Notes: a model not told the origin generated them from the sequence alone. A stretch of 64,000 bases of DNA from Glaciecola sp048820975 (GCF_048820975.1 NZ_JBMEUF010000002.1:653109-717108), one strand, 5' to 3'. Shown: positions 26,472 to 36,275, counted from the stretch's first letter. Made by a program: numbers and translations.

Positions 26472-26873
26472 GTGAAGGTAAAGGCATTTTTAGCAGTATT
26501 AGCTGCAAGTTGTTGTTTTATAGCGGGAAGTTTCGCTCAAGAGTCTAACGACGAATTAATTGAAAGAATCAAACCTGTTGGCTCGGTAAATGTTGCAGGC
26601 GCAGCACCCGCTGGCGCTGTTGCATCTGGTCCACGTACAGGTAAAGAAATATACGATGGCGCATGTACTGCGTGCCATGGTGTTGGTGTGCTTGGTGCGC
26701 CAAAGTTACAAAATGCCGCTGATTGGCAGCCTCGCTTAGATGAAAAAGGTTTCGATCAAGTGTGGAAAAATGCAATTAGTGGCATAAACGCGATGCCGGC
26801 TATGGGTACATGCGGCGACTGTACCGAAGACGACATTAAAGCTGCTATTGAATATATGATAGAGGGTATTTAA
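26472..26873 (+). CDS. Cytochrome c5 (periplasmic monohaem cytochrome)
   Basis: A 133-residue exported cytochrome with a signal peptide ending GSFAQE, the haem motif CTACH, and the distal Met in NAMPAMGTCGDC. The CGDC pair after the Met, forming a disulfide, is characteristic of cytochrome c5. A linker rich in Ala, Gly and Val precedes the haem domain. It is probably a soluble electron carrier in the periplasm. The start is GTG 26472, with AGGAG ten bases before it; an ATG five bases upstream is out of frame. Confidence 0.9.
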   Translation: MKVKAFLAVLAASCCFIAGSFAQESNDELIERIKPVGSVNVAGAAPAGAVASGPRTGKEIYDGACTACHGVGVLGAPKLQNAADWQPRLDEKGFDQVWKNAISGINAMPAMGTCGDCTEDDIKAAIEYMIEGI

Positions 26874-26917
26874 ACCCTAATTCTCCTCTGTCATCTTAAA
26901 ATGGAACTGAGTTTTCT

Positions 26918-29503
26918 ATGGCAAAAGATGATTTAATTGGTGAACTATCAGAATCTGAACTGAGGGCGCTTGTCCCTCGGCTTCAGCATCTCACTGATCG
27001 CTATAAACGCTCAGAGCAAATCCAAAAAGCCCTCTATCATATTAGCGAACTGTCTAGTTCTGTTAATAATTACGAAAACTTATTTTCTGAAATCCACAAC
27101 ATTGTTGACGGCTTCATGCCCGCTGACAACTTTTTCGTTGCTTTTTACGAGCAGCAAGATGATAAAATTCAATTTGCTTATTTTGTTGATGAACAAGATC
27201 AAGAAACCGTGCAAAGCTTGTCATATGAACAAATTAAGCACGGCATGACGGCGCATATTTTGCGCTCGGGTGAAAACTTAATTGCCACGAAAGAAAATTT
27301 TGACGAATTGAAGGAAAAACACGGCTTTAAAATTATAGGCTCTTTGCCAGTAGATTTTATGGGCGTTCCAATTCTGCGTGACAACAAAGTTATTGGCGCT
27401 ATGGTAGTGCAAAGTTATACCGATAGTATTCGTTACGACGCCGACGACCTTGAAATTTTGGTATTTATATCACAACATATTGTTACCGCCCGTGACCGCG
27501 TTATTCAACGTGATCTTACCGAAGCACTCATTGCCGATCGCACAGCAAAACTTGTTGAAGCCAACAAAACGCTAGAAGAGCAAATTAATGAACGTAAGCG
27601 CATGGAAGGTTTGCAAAAAGCCTTATTCGAAATCTCAGAGCTATCTACAAATGTAGAAACTGACATGCTGGCGTTTTATGCGCAAATACACGACATTCTA
27701 AAGCCCTTAATTGAAGCGAAAAACTGCTATATAGCTTTGCTTGATAAAGAAAACGAAAATTTATCATTTCCCTATTTTGTGGGAAGAAATGAAGACTCCC
27801 ATGAAACACGCAAACTTACACGTGGTTTATCAGAGTACGTAATTCGTGCGGGTGAAGCTCAATTAATTGATAAAGATAAAATTAACATTCTAATAGAACA
27901 AGGGGAAATTGGCCGCGAGTTTGCGTCTAGAATGATAGACAAGGGCAATTCTTGGATGGGCGCACCACTTATTGTAGATAGAAAAGTTAAAGGTATTATG
28001 GCAGTGCAAACTTACGGTGAAGGAAGTGACTACACCGAAGATGATTTAAACCTGCTTCGCTTTGTATCACGCCATATTGCTACGGCCATTCAAAGGCGTG
28101 ATAGCGCGAGCAAGCTTGTTAAATACAATCAACAACTCACTGAGAAAGTACAAGAGCGTACCGCTGAATTAAATAAGTCGAATTTGTCTTTAAAACGCCA
28201 AATTGAACAGCGTAAAGAAATTGAATTAAAGCTTATTTATGATGCGCATCATGATGGCTTAACCAACTTACCCAATCGCGTTATGTTTAATACTCGCCTT
28301 GAATTAGCCATTGCTAGTAAGAAACGCTATACCGAACATAACTTTGCACTTTTATTTATTGATTTAGATAGATTTAAAACCATCAATGACACCTTAGGCC
28401 ATCATTCGGGCGACTTATTTTTAATTGAAGTGGCAAACCGAATAACCGCCTGTAAACGCAGCCATGATTTATTAGCCCGTTTAGGTGGTGATGAATTTGT
28501 GGTACTACTTGATAATTTTCAAAGTTTAGATGACGCCGAAACCATTGCTCGCCGTATTGTTGAATCTATTAGCATGCCGTTTCAAGTTGAAGATCACGAA
28601 GTGTTTTCAGGAGCAAGTGTTGGCATTGCCAATATCGATGAAAGCTACAACAATGCTGATGAAGTATTACGCGATGCTGACGCAGCCATGTATCAGGCTA
28701 AAAGCTTGGGCAGAAACAGATATGTGATGTTTGACGTGTCAATGCGCCATCATTTAATCAATAAGATAAACGATGAACACACTTTCAGAAAAGCGTACAA
28801 AGCAGGTGAGTTTCAATATTCGCTTACCCCTGTTGTAAGCCTGGTAGACCAAAGTTGTTTGTATAGCGAATGCCAAGTGCACTGGCCATCTAATGAAGAT
28901 GGATTTGTACCTGCGACCTTCTGGGGCCTTGCGGATAAAAGCGGTCTCAACTTTGCGATTAATGCTGATTTATTAAAAACCACCTTTAATGTTCTGGAAA
29001 ATTGGCAGCTTACGCAAGAACACAAGAACAATAAAATTGGCGTAAGCGTTTGCATAGAATATCTGCTGCACAAAGATTCTTTCGCAGAGCTTGTTAAGAA
29101 TATTGAAGCTAATCCATGGGTGAGCGAACGTTTAATTCTGTTGGTTTCAGAGCGCGATTTAATTCGCTTTGCAAAATATATCAGCACTATCTTACTTCCC
29201 CTGAAAAAGCTTGGTATAACGCTAGTGTTAAACAATTTTGCTAGCCAATCAGCATCTCTTAATCACTTGTTTAATTATGATTTTGACTACATCCGTTTAG
29301 ACGCACAACTGATAAATAAATTCAGTCTGTCAGATAGGTCTTATCTTCTTGCTAAATCTATAATAAACATAGCTAACGATATAGGAGTAGGTGTAATTGC
29401 CCATGATGTTCAAGATGAAAAGATCGTTGAGGGCTTAACTGAAATTGGTTGTCATTTTGCGCAAGGGCACTACGTTAATACGAAAAAGGCGCTAATAGCA
29501 TAG
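26918..29503 (+). CDS. GAF-GAF-GGDEF-EAL protein with degenerate EAL motif
   Basis: An 861-residue cytoplasmic signalling protein. Two GAF-like sensor domains (about residues 40-200 and 235-395) each start with a similar EQIQKALYHISELSS or GLQKALFEISELST segment. A coiled coil (400-440) leads to a GGDEF domain with intact LGGDEF and an RSHD inhibitory site, so it should make c-di-GMP. The last 240 residues have the EAL fold, but the signature reads ECQVHW rather than EALLRW and several metal ligands are not seen, so phosphodiesterase activity is unlikely. It follows cytochrome c5 by 44 bases; the two may be cotranscribed. Confidence 0.88.
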   Translation: MAKDDLIGELSESELRALVPRLQHLTDRYKRSEQIQKALYHISELSSSVNNYENLFSEIHNIVDGFMPADNFFVAFYEQQDDKIQFAYFVDEQDQETVQSLSYEQIKHGMTAHILRSGENLIATKENFDELKEKHGFKIIGSLPVDFMGVPILRDNKVIGAMVVQSYTDSIRYDADDLEILVFISQHIVTARDRVIQRDLTEALIADRTAKLVEANKTLEEQINERKRMEGLQKALFEISELSTNVETDMLAFYAQIHDILKPLIEAKNCYIALLDKENENLSFPYFVGRNEDSHETRKLTRGLSEYVIRAGEAQLIDKDKINILIEQGEIGREFASRMIDKGNSWMGAPLIVDRKVKGIMAVQTYGEGSDYTEDDLNLLRFVSRHIATAIQRRDSASKLVKYNQQLTEKVQERTAELNKSNLSLKRQIEQRKEIELKLIYDAHHDGLTNLPNRVMFNTRLELAIASKKRYTEHNFALLFIDLDRFKTINDTLGHHSGDLFLIEVANRITACKRSHDLLARLGGDEFVVLLDNFQSLDDAETIARRIVESISMPFQVEDHEVFSGASVGIANIDESYNNADEVLRDADAAMYQAKSLGRNRYVMFDVSMRHHLINKINDEHTFRKAYKAGEFQYSLTPVVSLVDQSCLYSECQVHWPSNEDGFVPATFWGLADKSGLNFAINADLLKTTFNVLENWQLTQEHKNNKIGVSVCIEYLLHKDSFAELVKNIEANPWVSERLILLVSERDLIRFAKYISTILLPLKKLGITLVLNNFASQSASLNHLFNYDFDYIRLDAQLINKFSLSDRSYLLAKSIINIANDIGVGVIAHDVQDEKIVEGLTEIGCHFAQGHYVNTKKALIA

Positions 29504-29505
29504 CG

Positions 29506-31521
29506 CTATTTGTCCCCTAAAATTCCCATTAAACCGGCAATGCCCTTTGCGGCCTTTTCCTTTCGCTGCTCGCTGGTATCAGGCTTTTTCTGCCATTCCC
29601 ATTCAAGATCATCTTGCGGTAGTTCGTACAGAAAACGCGAAGGCGTAGGCTCAATAAGTTCACCATACTGCCTGCGTTCACGCGCTATGGTGAAATACAG
29701 CTGTGTTTGCGCGCGCGTAATGCCTACATAGGCTAATCGACGCTCTTCTTCTATGTTGTCTTCATCAATGCTACTTTGATGCGGCAATAAGCCCTCTTCC
29801 ATTCCCACCATAAATACATAAGGGAACTCCAAGCCTTTAGAAGCATGCAGTGTCATTAATTGTACTTGGTCTGCCTCGCTATCGTCTTCTCCGCGCTCCA
29901 TCATGTCACGCAAGGTTAAGCGCTGTATGACCTCTGGCAAGGTCATAGGTGGGTTAAGCGCATCCCCTTTTAGCAAATCTTGCACCCAGCCAAACAGAGT
30001 CGACACATTGCTCATGGCAATTTCAGCCGCTTTAGGGCTAGCCAAGCTAGCGTACAGATGCTCTTCGTATTGCAATGACTTTAAAAAGTCGCGAAGCACA
30101 GCTTGCGTATCGCCGCGCTTTGAATTGTCATCCGTCATCACAATTAAACGAGTGAATTCCTCTACAGTATCGCCAGCCTTCGTCCCCAGTACCGCGGAAA
30201 TTTGTGGATGACACATGGCTTCGAAAAATCCCACGCCGTTGTGATTGGCAAACTCACCAATTTTGGCCAAGGTGGCTCTTCCTATTCCTCGGCTTGGTGT
30301 ATTAATGATACGCAATAATGCATTGTCATCGTTTTGATTCGTTACTACACGCAGGTACGCCATAATATCTTTTATTTCAGCGCGTCCGAAAAACGAAGTA
30401 CCGCCACTAATTTTATATGGAATACGGTTCTTCATTAGCATTTTCTCAAAAATACGAGACTGATGATTCCCGCGATACAAAATGGCGTAATCTTTATAAG
30501 CCGTATCGTTCATGAAACGATGTGCCATCAACTCGGCAATCACCTTGTCAGCCTCGTTATCTTCATCTTTTGCTACCAGCACTTTCAGCTTGTCACCTTG
30601 CCCTAGCTCTGAGAATAAACGCTTATCAAAAAGATGCGGGTTGTTCTCTATAAGAATGTTGGCGCTGTGCAAAATTCGCTGACAAGAACGATAGTTCTGC
30701 TCAAGTTTTACGAGCTTCAATGACGGATAATGCTCTTTCAGTAAGTTTAAGTTTTTAGGCTGTGCGCCGCGCCACGAATATATAGATTGGTCATCATCAC
30801 CTACCACGGTGAAACGTGCTCGCTCCCCCACCAGCAGGCGAACCAGTTGATACTGGCTAGTATTGGTATCTTGATACTCATCTACCAGCAAATAACGAAT
30901 AGCCATTTGCCACTTTTCTCGAATAGCTTCGTAGTTTTGCAACAATAAGGTGGGTAATAAGATTAGATCATCAAAATCAAGGGCATTGTAGGCCTTCATG
31001 TGCCGCGCATACTGCTCGTAATATTTAGCATGCTCAGCTTCAATGCCTGAAGTGTACATTTTTACGGCGGCCTCAGGCATAAGCAGTTCGTTTTTCCAAT
31101 TTGAAATACTGCGCACTAAGTGGCTAAGGGCGTCTTTGTCACCATCATAGTCTTCGTTGCTTAAATCATTCAGTAAAGCGTAGGTGTCTTTGTCATCAAA
31201 TAGTGAAAAGCCAGCTTTATAGCCTAGTGTAGTCACATGCTTTTTAATGATGTTTAGGCCAAGGGTGTGAAAGGTTGATACCTTTAAGCCGCGAGAATTT
31301 TTTTTGCCCAAAGTTTCCGCTACGCGCTCTTTCATTTCACGAGCCGCTTTATTAGTAAACGTTACCGCGGCAATTTGGCTAGGCTTGTAACCACATACAT
31401 TAACTAAGTACGCAATTTTGTTGGTAATTACGCGGGTTTTACCACTGCCAGCACCCGCTAGTACTAAACAAGGTCCACTTATATATTCAACAGCCATTTG
31501 CTGCCCAGGATTCATGCGCAT
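29506..31521 (-). CDS. rep: ATP-dependent DNA helicase Rep
   Basis: A 671-residue superfamily 1A helicase that reads like Rep throughout: start MRMNPGQQMAVEY, Walker A AGAGSGKT (residues 22-29), AVTFTNKAAREMKERV, LLVDEYQDTN, VVGDDDQSIYSWRGA, LEQNYRSCQRIL and LMTLHASKGLEFPYVFMVG. Rep unwinds 3'-5' ahead of the fork and helps clear proteins. It has the length of Rep, not UvrD. It converges with the GAF-GGDEF gene, with only two bases between the stops. Confidence 0.95.
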   Translation of the reverse strand: MRMNPGQQMAVEYISGPCLVLAGAGSGKTRVITNKIAYLVNVCGYKPSQIAAVTFTNKAAREMKERVAETLGKKNSRGLKVSTFHTLGLNIIKKHVTTLGYKAGFSLFDDKDTYALLNDLSNEDYDGDKDALSHLVRSISNWKNELLMPEAAVKMYTSGIEAEHAKYYEQYARHMKAYNALDFDDLILLPTLLLQNYEAIREKWQMAIRYLLVDEYQDTNTSQYQLVRLLVGERARFTVVGDDDQSIYSWRGAQPKNLNLLKEHYPSLKLVKLEQNYRSCQRILHSANILIENNPHLFDKRLFSELGQGDKLKVLVAKDEDNEADKVIAELMAHRFMNDTAYKDYAILYRGNHQSRIFEKMLMKNRIPYKISGGTSFFGRAEIKDIMAYLRVVTNQNDDNALLRIINTPSRGIGRATLAKIGEFANHNGVGFFEAMCHPQISAVLGTKAGDTVEEFTRLIVMTDDNSKRGDTQAVLRDFLKSLQYEEHLYASLASPKAAEIAMSNVSTLFGWVQDLLKGDALNPPMTLPEVIQRLTLRDMMERGEDDSEADQVQLMTLHASKGLEFPYVFMVGMEEGLLPHQSSIDEDNIEEERRLAYVGITRAQTQLYFTIARERRQYGELIEPTPSRFLYELPQDDLEWEWQKKPDTSEQRKEKAAKGIAGLMGILGDK

Positions 31522-31709
31522 AATGTAAAGTAATCAGTTAAAGCCGCGTATGCCGCACATAGGTGTGATGCGCGTTACGCCAGCGTGTAAATAGGGAAAT
31601 ACGAATTAAGCGCTAAATTATAGCAAATCAAGCGTAATAGTGACTGTTTTCTTTTTCACTTAAGGCTACAATGAACAAAGTATATCTACAAAATTTCAAG
31701 GAAATAACC

Positions 31710-31958
31710 ATGCTGGACCCTAAGAAGCTTGAAGAAATTGCAAAAAATATTTCAAATGCCATCCCGCCTGGCGTTAAGTCAATGGCTGACGAAGCAGAAG
31801 GTAAAATCAAACAAGTGTTGCAAGCACAGCTTACGAAACTAGATTTTGTTAGCCGCGAAGAGTTTGATGTGCAAAGCCAAGTGCTTATTCGCACACGCGA
31901 AAAACTAGAAGCCTTAGAAACACGCTTAGCTGCACTAGAGGAAGCAGAAAGTAAGTAA
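31710..31958 (+). CDS. ubiK: Ubiquinone biosynthesis accessory factor UbiK
   Basis: An 82-residue protein of the YqiC/UbiK family: LDPKKLEEIAKNISNAIPPGV at the start, then an amphipathic helix and a C-terminal coiled coil ending LETRLAALEEAE. UbiK assists the aerobic ubiquinone complex and binds membranes. ATG 31710 follows AAGGA and gives the family length; an earlier in-frame ATG at 31671 is unneeded. It converges with ubiA, 11 bases apart. Confidence 0.93.
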   Translation: MLDPKKLEEIAKNISNAIPPGVKSMADEAEGKIKQVLQAQLTKLDFVSREEFDVQSQVLIRTREKLEALETRLAALEEAESK

Positions 31959-31969
31959 TTACTTTTAGC

Positions 31970-32836
31970 TTATAAAATGAGCCCTGCTAGTATGGCAATA
32001 GCCAGGGCCATGCCTACCCAGTTATTATGTAAAAAGGCCTTGAAGCAATTCTGCTCTTCCCGGTGTTTACATAAGTGATATTGGTAAGCGAATAATACAA
32101 CTGACACTAAAAGCCCTATGTAAGCTATTGCATGTAAATGCTGAATATAAAATACCCAAGCAAGTAAGCCTAGCGTTGCTCCCTGCAGCAGTACAATGGC
32201 TAGAAGATCAAACTTTCCGAACAAGATAGCGGTTGATTTAATACCCACTTTTACATCATGGCGCCTATCAACCATTGCGTATTGTGTGTCGTAAGCGACC
32301 GTCCACAGAAGATTTGCAAAATATACCGCCCACATCCATGCAGGTAGTGTTTCCGTTACGGCCATGAATGCCATAGGAATAGACCACGCAAAGGCTGCCC
32401 CAAGTACTAGTTGGGGTAAATGCGTGTAGCGCTTCATAAACGGATAGGCGCTGGCCAATAGCAGTGCCACTACCGAAAGCGCAATAGTTTGCCAATTTAG
32501 AAACAGCACTAATATAAAAGCGCTTAGCACCAATAAAGCAAATAATTGCTTAGCTTCGCGTTCTGTCACTTTACCTGCGGGCAGCGGGCGGTCTTTTGTG
32601 CGTTCAACCGAACCATCTACCTTGCGATCAGCATAGTCATTGATTACGCAGCCCGCACTTCGCATAACAAATACGCCAAGTGTAAAAATAAGTAATATGC
32701 CCCAACTAGGTATACCACCGGCTGCTAGGAATAAGCCCCATAAGGTAGGCCATAGCAATAAGTACGAGCCTATAGGTTTGTTTGCTCGCATTAAAAGCCA
32801 GTATTGGTTTATATTTGACGCGCGTAGGGCAATCAT
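31970..32836 (-). CDS. ubiA: 4-hydroxybenzoate octaprenyltransferase
   Basis: A 288-residue integral membrane prenyltransferase with the two Asp-rich motifs of UbiA: NDYADRKVDGSVERTKDRPLP-type first motif (positions about 66-86) and DTQYAMVDRRHDVKVGIKS-type second motif. It attaches the polyprenyl tail to 4-hydroxybenzoate in ubiquinone synthesis. It follows ubiC by six bases, so the two make an operon as in E. coli. Confidence 0.96.
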   Translation of the reverse strand: MIALRASNINQYWLLMRANKPIGSYLLLWPTLWGLFLAAGGIPSWGILLIFTLGVFVMRSAGCVINDYADRKVDGSVERTKDRPLPAGKVTEREAKQLFALLVLSAFILVLFLNWQTIALSVVALLLASAYPFMKRYTHLPQLVLGAAFAWSIPMAFMAVTETLPAWMWAVYFANLLWTVAYDTQYAMVDRRHDVKVGIKSTAILFGKFDLLAIVLLQGATLGLLAWVFYIQHLHAIAYIGLLVSVVLFAYQYHLCKHREEQNCFKAFLHNNWVGMALAIAILAGLIL

Positions 32837-32842
32837 GGGCGT

Positions 32843-33385
32843 TTACTCATAGCAAGGCGCATTGGGAAGAAATGCCTCAGCCACAATAAGCTCGTATTGT
32901 TCAATCATGAACTTCGAGCGCCTTGCCCAGCAAGTTTCGTTGGTACCAAAAGCTTTACCGCTTAATGGATGATATTTTAGCGTGCCTATTTCAAAGCCAC
33001 TTCGAACAAAACTTGGGTCGTTAAAAATTCGCTGGCCTAGGGGCTGAGTGCCTAAGTTAGCCCATTTTGAATTACACAATGCACTAGGGATTATACTTCG
33101 AGCAAACACCCAATCTTTGTGGTCACCTTGTAAAAGCACTTCGCGAATTTGCCACAATTGCTGCTCATTGTTAAGCAATAAGCGCTTTTCAGATGCTGCC
33201 ATAGGCATTTCACGTTGGCCAAGTAATTCAAGTGAAAAGTGAGAAGTAAGCGCTTGCAAACGCTCGGTAAGTGACCCTGTATTTAATAGCCATTCACGTA
33301 ATTGCGGGCGCAAGTTAAGTTCAGGCGTAGGCACCTGCCACTCCACTGGCATAGTAAAAGGAAAGCTTTTTTGTTCAATCAACAC
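32843..33385 (-). CDS. ubiC: Chorismate lyase
   Basis: A 180-residue protein of the UbiC family, which turns chorismate into 4-hydroxybenzoate and pyruvate. Family landmarks are LREWLLNTGSLTERLQ, REVLLQGDHKDWVFARSIIP, PLGQRIFNDPSFVRSGFEIG, CWARRSKFMI and the end VAEAFLPNAPCYE, which contains the catalytic-region Glu. The start is uncertain: GTG 33385 fits relatives whose N-terminus continues before the first ATG at 33352, but no clear ribosome site is visible for either. Confidence 0.92.
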   Translation of the reverse strand: MLIEQKSFPFTMPVEWQVPTPELNLRPQLREWLLNTGSLTERLQALTSHFSLELLGQREMPMAASEKRLLLNNEQQLWQIREVLLQGDHKDWVFARSIIPSALCNSKWANLGTQPLGQRIFNDPSFVRSGFEIGTLKYHPLSGKAFGTNETCWARRSKFMIEQYELIVAEAFLPNAPCYE

Positions 33386-33529
33386 TGCAGATTTTATTAT
33401 ATTGGCCGATATCTTAAGTCTAGCATATTTGTTTTATTTTCCACATGTCTTATCACATGGGTTTGTTCTGTCTGCGTGTTGCCATAGGGAAATAGCAAAT
33501 CAAATTTATTCACCATATGGTTATATACT

Positions 33530-33973
33530 ATGTTGCTTACAAAACGCTGTAAATTGCTACTACTTTCAAGCCTATTTATGTTACTTGCGCCTTTGAGTAA
33601 CGCTTTTGCTCAAGAAGAAGGCGAAGGAGAAGATACTGGGCCGCAATATGCATATATTGCGCTTGACCCTGACATTGTGACTAACTATGCGGGAGATAAC
33701 TCCAAGAAGTTGGGTTATTTACGCATTACCATTGAGCTAATGCTAGAAAACCCTGCGCACATAGCCGACATCGAACATCATATGCCCTTATTACGAGCTA
33801 CTGCTATTGAAGTGATTGGTGGGCAAAATGAGCAAAAGGTTAAATCGTTAACCGGCCGTGAAGATATGCGCAGAAGTATTTTAAAAAGCTTCCGCGATAT
33901 TTTAGTAAAAGAAACCGGCAATGAGATTGTTCGCGACATTATATTTACTAAATATTTGCGCCAAGGGGGCTAA
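33530..33973 (+). CDS. FliL-like exported protein
   Basis: A 147-residue protein with a signal peptide (LLLLSSLFMLLAPLSNAFAQ), an acidic linker EEGEGED and a FliL-type domain: YAYIALDPDIVTNY, LGYLRITIELML, HMPLLRATAIEVIG, and a helical end RRSILKSFRDILVKETG. FliL proteins associate with the flagellar stator, but no other flagellar gene is nearby, and here the membrane anchor looks cleavable. Its stop overlaps the glpG stop from the other strand. Confidence 0.75.
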   Translation: MLLTKRCKLLLLSSLFMLLAPLSNAFAQEEGEGEDTGPQYAYIALDPDIVTNYAGDNSKKLGYLRITIELMLENPAHIADIEHHMPLLRATAIEVIGGQNEQKVKSLTGREDMRRSILKSFRDILVKETGNEIVRDIIFTKYLRQGG

Positions 33974-34836
33974 GCCCCTTTATTCGCTTTGCGCTTAGCC
34001 GGCAAAAACTGATGCATGGCAAGCGCCATTAGTATGCCTGACACCAAACCCAGGGTATGCCCCGCGTTACTAATATTAGGGCCAAGTAAACCGCTAAAAC
34101 CAAGAGCCAAGCTAATTAAAAACATTATTACAATGCTTTTTGGCAGCACCAATCCCCATTGTGGGCGCACTATCCCAATCCACCATAAAAATCCAAATAC
34201 AGCGAATAGAATCCCCGATAAACCTAAAAAATTAGGCCCCCACATAGCCGTGTAAATAATATTAGTAAAAATTGATGAGAACAAAAACAGCACAATCGTC
34301 ACGGTGGAACCAAAATAGCGTTCCATCATACCAGCAAAAAACCACCAACCTGCCATGTTGAACAGTAAGTGCATTGCATTTGCATGCATTAAATTAGGAC
34401 CTATAACACGCCACCACTGGTGAGTTTCAAGTAGTTCTGGCAATTGTCTCATTTTCAAGCCGTTGTATATAATGTCGGCAAATCCTACCTGCATTAACAA
34501 ATACAAAGCTATACACAACAATGTGGTAAGTGCGGTAAACCATTGATTTCGCCATTGAGCCAAATTTTCAACCACAAAGCCTTTAAACAATGGCGCGTTG
34601 TGCTCAGATATTGCTCCTGACTCCCAAGCAGCTGCTTGAAACTTTTCAGCTTGGGGTTGGTTCAAAAACTCTTTTGCATAAGCGATAGCCGCTTCTATGT
34701 CTTTTTCGTTTTCAACTCGCAAATCAAAGCCGTCTTCGGTTTCATTTACCAAAGACTCAATGCCTTGGGTTTTATAATAAGCTTGTAGTAAAAGAGCGGG
34801 TTGCTGCGAAGAAAAACGTAAAATACTGGTGGGCAT
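33970..34836 (-). CDS. glpG: Rhomboid intramembrane protease GlpG
   Basis: A 288-residue protein with the cytoplasmic GlpG N-terminal domain (residues 1-75) and a six-helix rhomboid core. The catalytic Ser is in GLSGILFA and the His in NAGHTLGLVSG; HANAMHLLFNMAGWW supplies the conserved oxyanion-region His and Asn. It cleaves transmembrane segments of other proteins. The start overlaps the glpE stop as TAATG, so the pair is coupled as in E. coli. Confidence 0.94.
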   Translation of the reverse strand: MPTSILRFSSQQPALLLQAYYKTQGIESLVNETEDGFDLRVENEKDIEAAIAYAKEFLNQPQAEKFQAAAWESGAISEHNAPLFKGFVVENLAQWRNQWFTALTTLLCIALYLLMQVGFADIIYNGLKMRQLPELLETHQWWRVIGPNLMHANAMHLLFNMAGWWFFAGMMERYFGSTVTIVLFLFSSIFTNIIYTAMWGPNFLGLSGILFAVFGFLWWIGIVRPQWGLVLPKSIVIMFLISLALGFSGLLGPNISNAGHTLGLVSGILMALAMHQFLPAKRKANKGA

Positions 34837-35156
34837 TAGCTACCTGACTCAATATCAAAGTTTGGACGCCATGCTTCAAATCCGCCATCCATGCTATACA
34901 CTTCTTCAAAACCTTGGTGAATTAGGTATTGAGCGGCTTGTTGGCTGCTAATACCGTGGTAACAACATACCACCACTGGCGTTTCAAATTCATTTTCTTG
35001 CATGAATTGGGTTATGCTGCCATTACTTAAGTGAAATGCCCCTGGAATGCGTCCGGCTTCAAATGATTGTTCATCTCTAATATCAACCACCTTTATTTCG
35101 CCTTTATCTAAGCGCTCTTTGGTTTGATTGGGAGAAATGTGAGCAAACTGTTCCAT
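34836..35156 (-). CDS. glpE: Thiosulfate sulfurtransferase GlpE (single rhodanese domain)
   Basis: A 106-residue single-domain rhodanese with the active-site loop CYHGIS, VVDIRDEQSFEAGRIPGA and the C-terminal VYSMDGGFEAWR. It transfers sulfane sulfur in the cytoplasm. ATG 35156 (AGGA upstream) gives the usual length; an in-frame start codon 33 bases earlier is not needed. Confidence 0.94.
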   Translation of the reverse strand: MEQFAHISPNQTKERLDKGEIKVVDIRDEQSFEAGRIPGAFHLSNGSITQFMQENEFETPVVVCCYHGISSQQAAQYLIHQGFEEVYSMDGGFEAWRPNFDIESGS

Positions 35157-35223
35157 GAAAGTCCTTAAAGAATATTGAATGAGTAACAATAAGGTTAAAG
35201 CAGCATTTTACAAGCTTTTTCTC

Positions 35224-36273
35224 TTAAGACCAATCAAGCAATACTTTGCCCGATTGCCCCGAACCCATAATTTCAAAGCCTTTAGCAAAGTCATCCACAT
35301 GCATATTGTGGGTAATAATAGGGCTCAAATCTAAACCGCTTTGCAATAGGCTAACCATCTTATACCAGGTTTCGAACATCTCACGCCCATAAATCCCTTT
35401 TATGGTTAAACCTTTAAAGATTACCTGATTCCAATCGGTAGCAATGCCTTTTGGTGGAATACCTAGCATGGCAACTTTGCCCCCGTGGTTCATTTTTGCC
35501 AGCATATCGTTAAACGCCGCTGGAACCCCGGACATTTCAAGCCCTACATCGAACCCCTCGCTCATGCCCAGTTCAGTCATTACGTCGCTTAATGATTCAC
35601 TTGCCACGTTCACCGCACAAGTAACACCCATTTTGCGCGCTAATTCTAAGCGATACTCGTTTATATCGGTAATTACCACATAGCGTGCACCCACGTGCTT
35701 GGCAACCGCGGCAGCCATAATGCCTATAGGGCCGGCACCAGTAATAAGTACATCCTCGCCCACCAAGTCAAACGACAGCGCGGTATGCACTGCATTGCCG
35801 AAAGGGTCAAATATGGCGGCCATGTCATCACTAATATTTGATGGTATTTTAAAGGCATTAAACGCGGGGATCACAAGGTATTCGGCGAATGCACCTTGGC
35901 GATTTACGCCAACGCCAATAGTGTTACGGCAAAGGTGAATGCGTCCAGCTCGGCAATTTCGGCAATAACCACAGGTAATATGGCCTTCACCCGACACTCT
36001 ATCCCCTATAGCAAACCCTTTTACTTCGCTGCCTATCTCAACCACTTCACCCACATATTCATGGCCCACTACCATTGGTACAGGAATGGTATTTTGCGAC
36101 CATTCATCCCAATTAAATATGTGCATGTCGGTACCGCAAATTGCGGTTTTTCGAATCTTAATGCGAATGTCATTGTGGCCTATTTCTGGAATAGGGCTAT
36201 CAATCATCCACATACCGGGCTTAGCGTGTACTTTTGCCAATGATTTCATACTGGCTTTACTTTCATTGCCCAT
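35224..36273 (-). CDS. tdh: L-threonine 3-dehydrogenase
   Basis: A zinc-containing medium-chain dehydrogenase of 349 residues, or 341 if the second ATG (36249) is used; that shorter form matches E. coli Tdh, but the first ATG has the better ribosome site (GGGAG). Catalytic zinc Cys is in CGTDMHIFNWDEW, structural-zinc cysteines in HITCGYCRNCRAGRIHLCR, and the NAD-binding GAGPIGIMAAAVAKH is intact. It oxidises threonine to 2-amino-3-ketobutyrate, which the kbl product just upstream cleaves. The gap to kbl is two bases. Confidence 0.96.
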   Translation of the reverse strand: MGNESKASMKSLAKVHAKPGMWMIDSPIPEIGHNDIRIKIRKTAICGTDMHIFNWDEWSQNTIPVPMVVGHEYVGEVVEIGSEVKGFAIGDRVSGEGHITCGYCRNCRAGRIHLCRNTIGVGVNRQGAFAEYLVIPAFNAFKIPSNISDDMAAIFDPFGNAVHTALSFDLVGEDVLITGAGPIGIMAAAVAKHVGARYVVITDINEYRLELARKMGVTCAVNVASESLSDVMTELGMSEGFDVGLEMSGVPAAFNDMLAKMNHGGKVAMLGIPPKGIATDWNQVIFKGLTIKGIYGREMFETWYKMVSLLQSGLDLSPIITHNMHVDDFAKGFEIMGSGQSGKVLLDWS

Positions 36274-36275
36274 AA

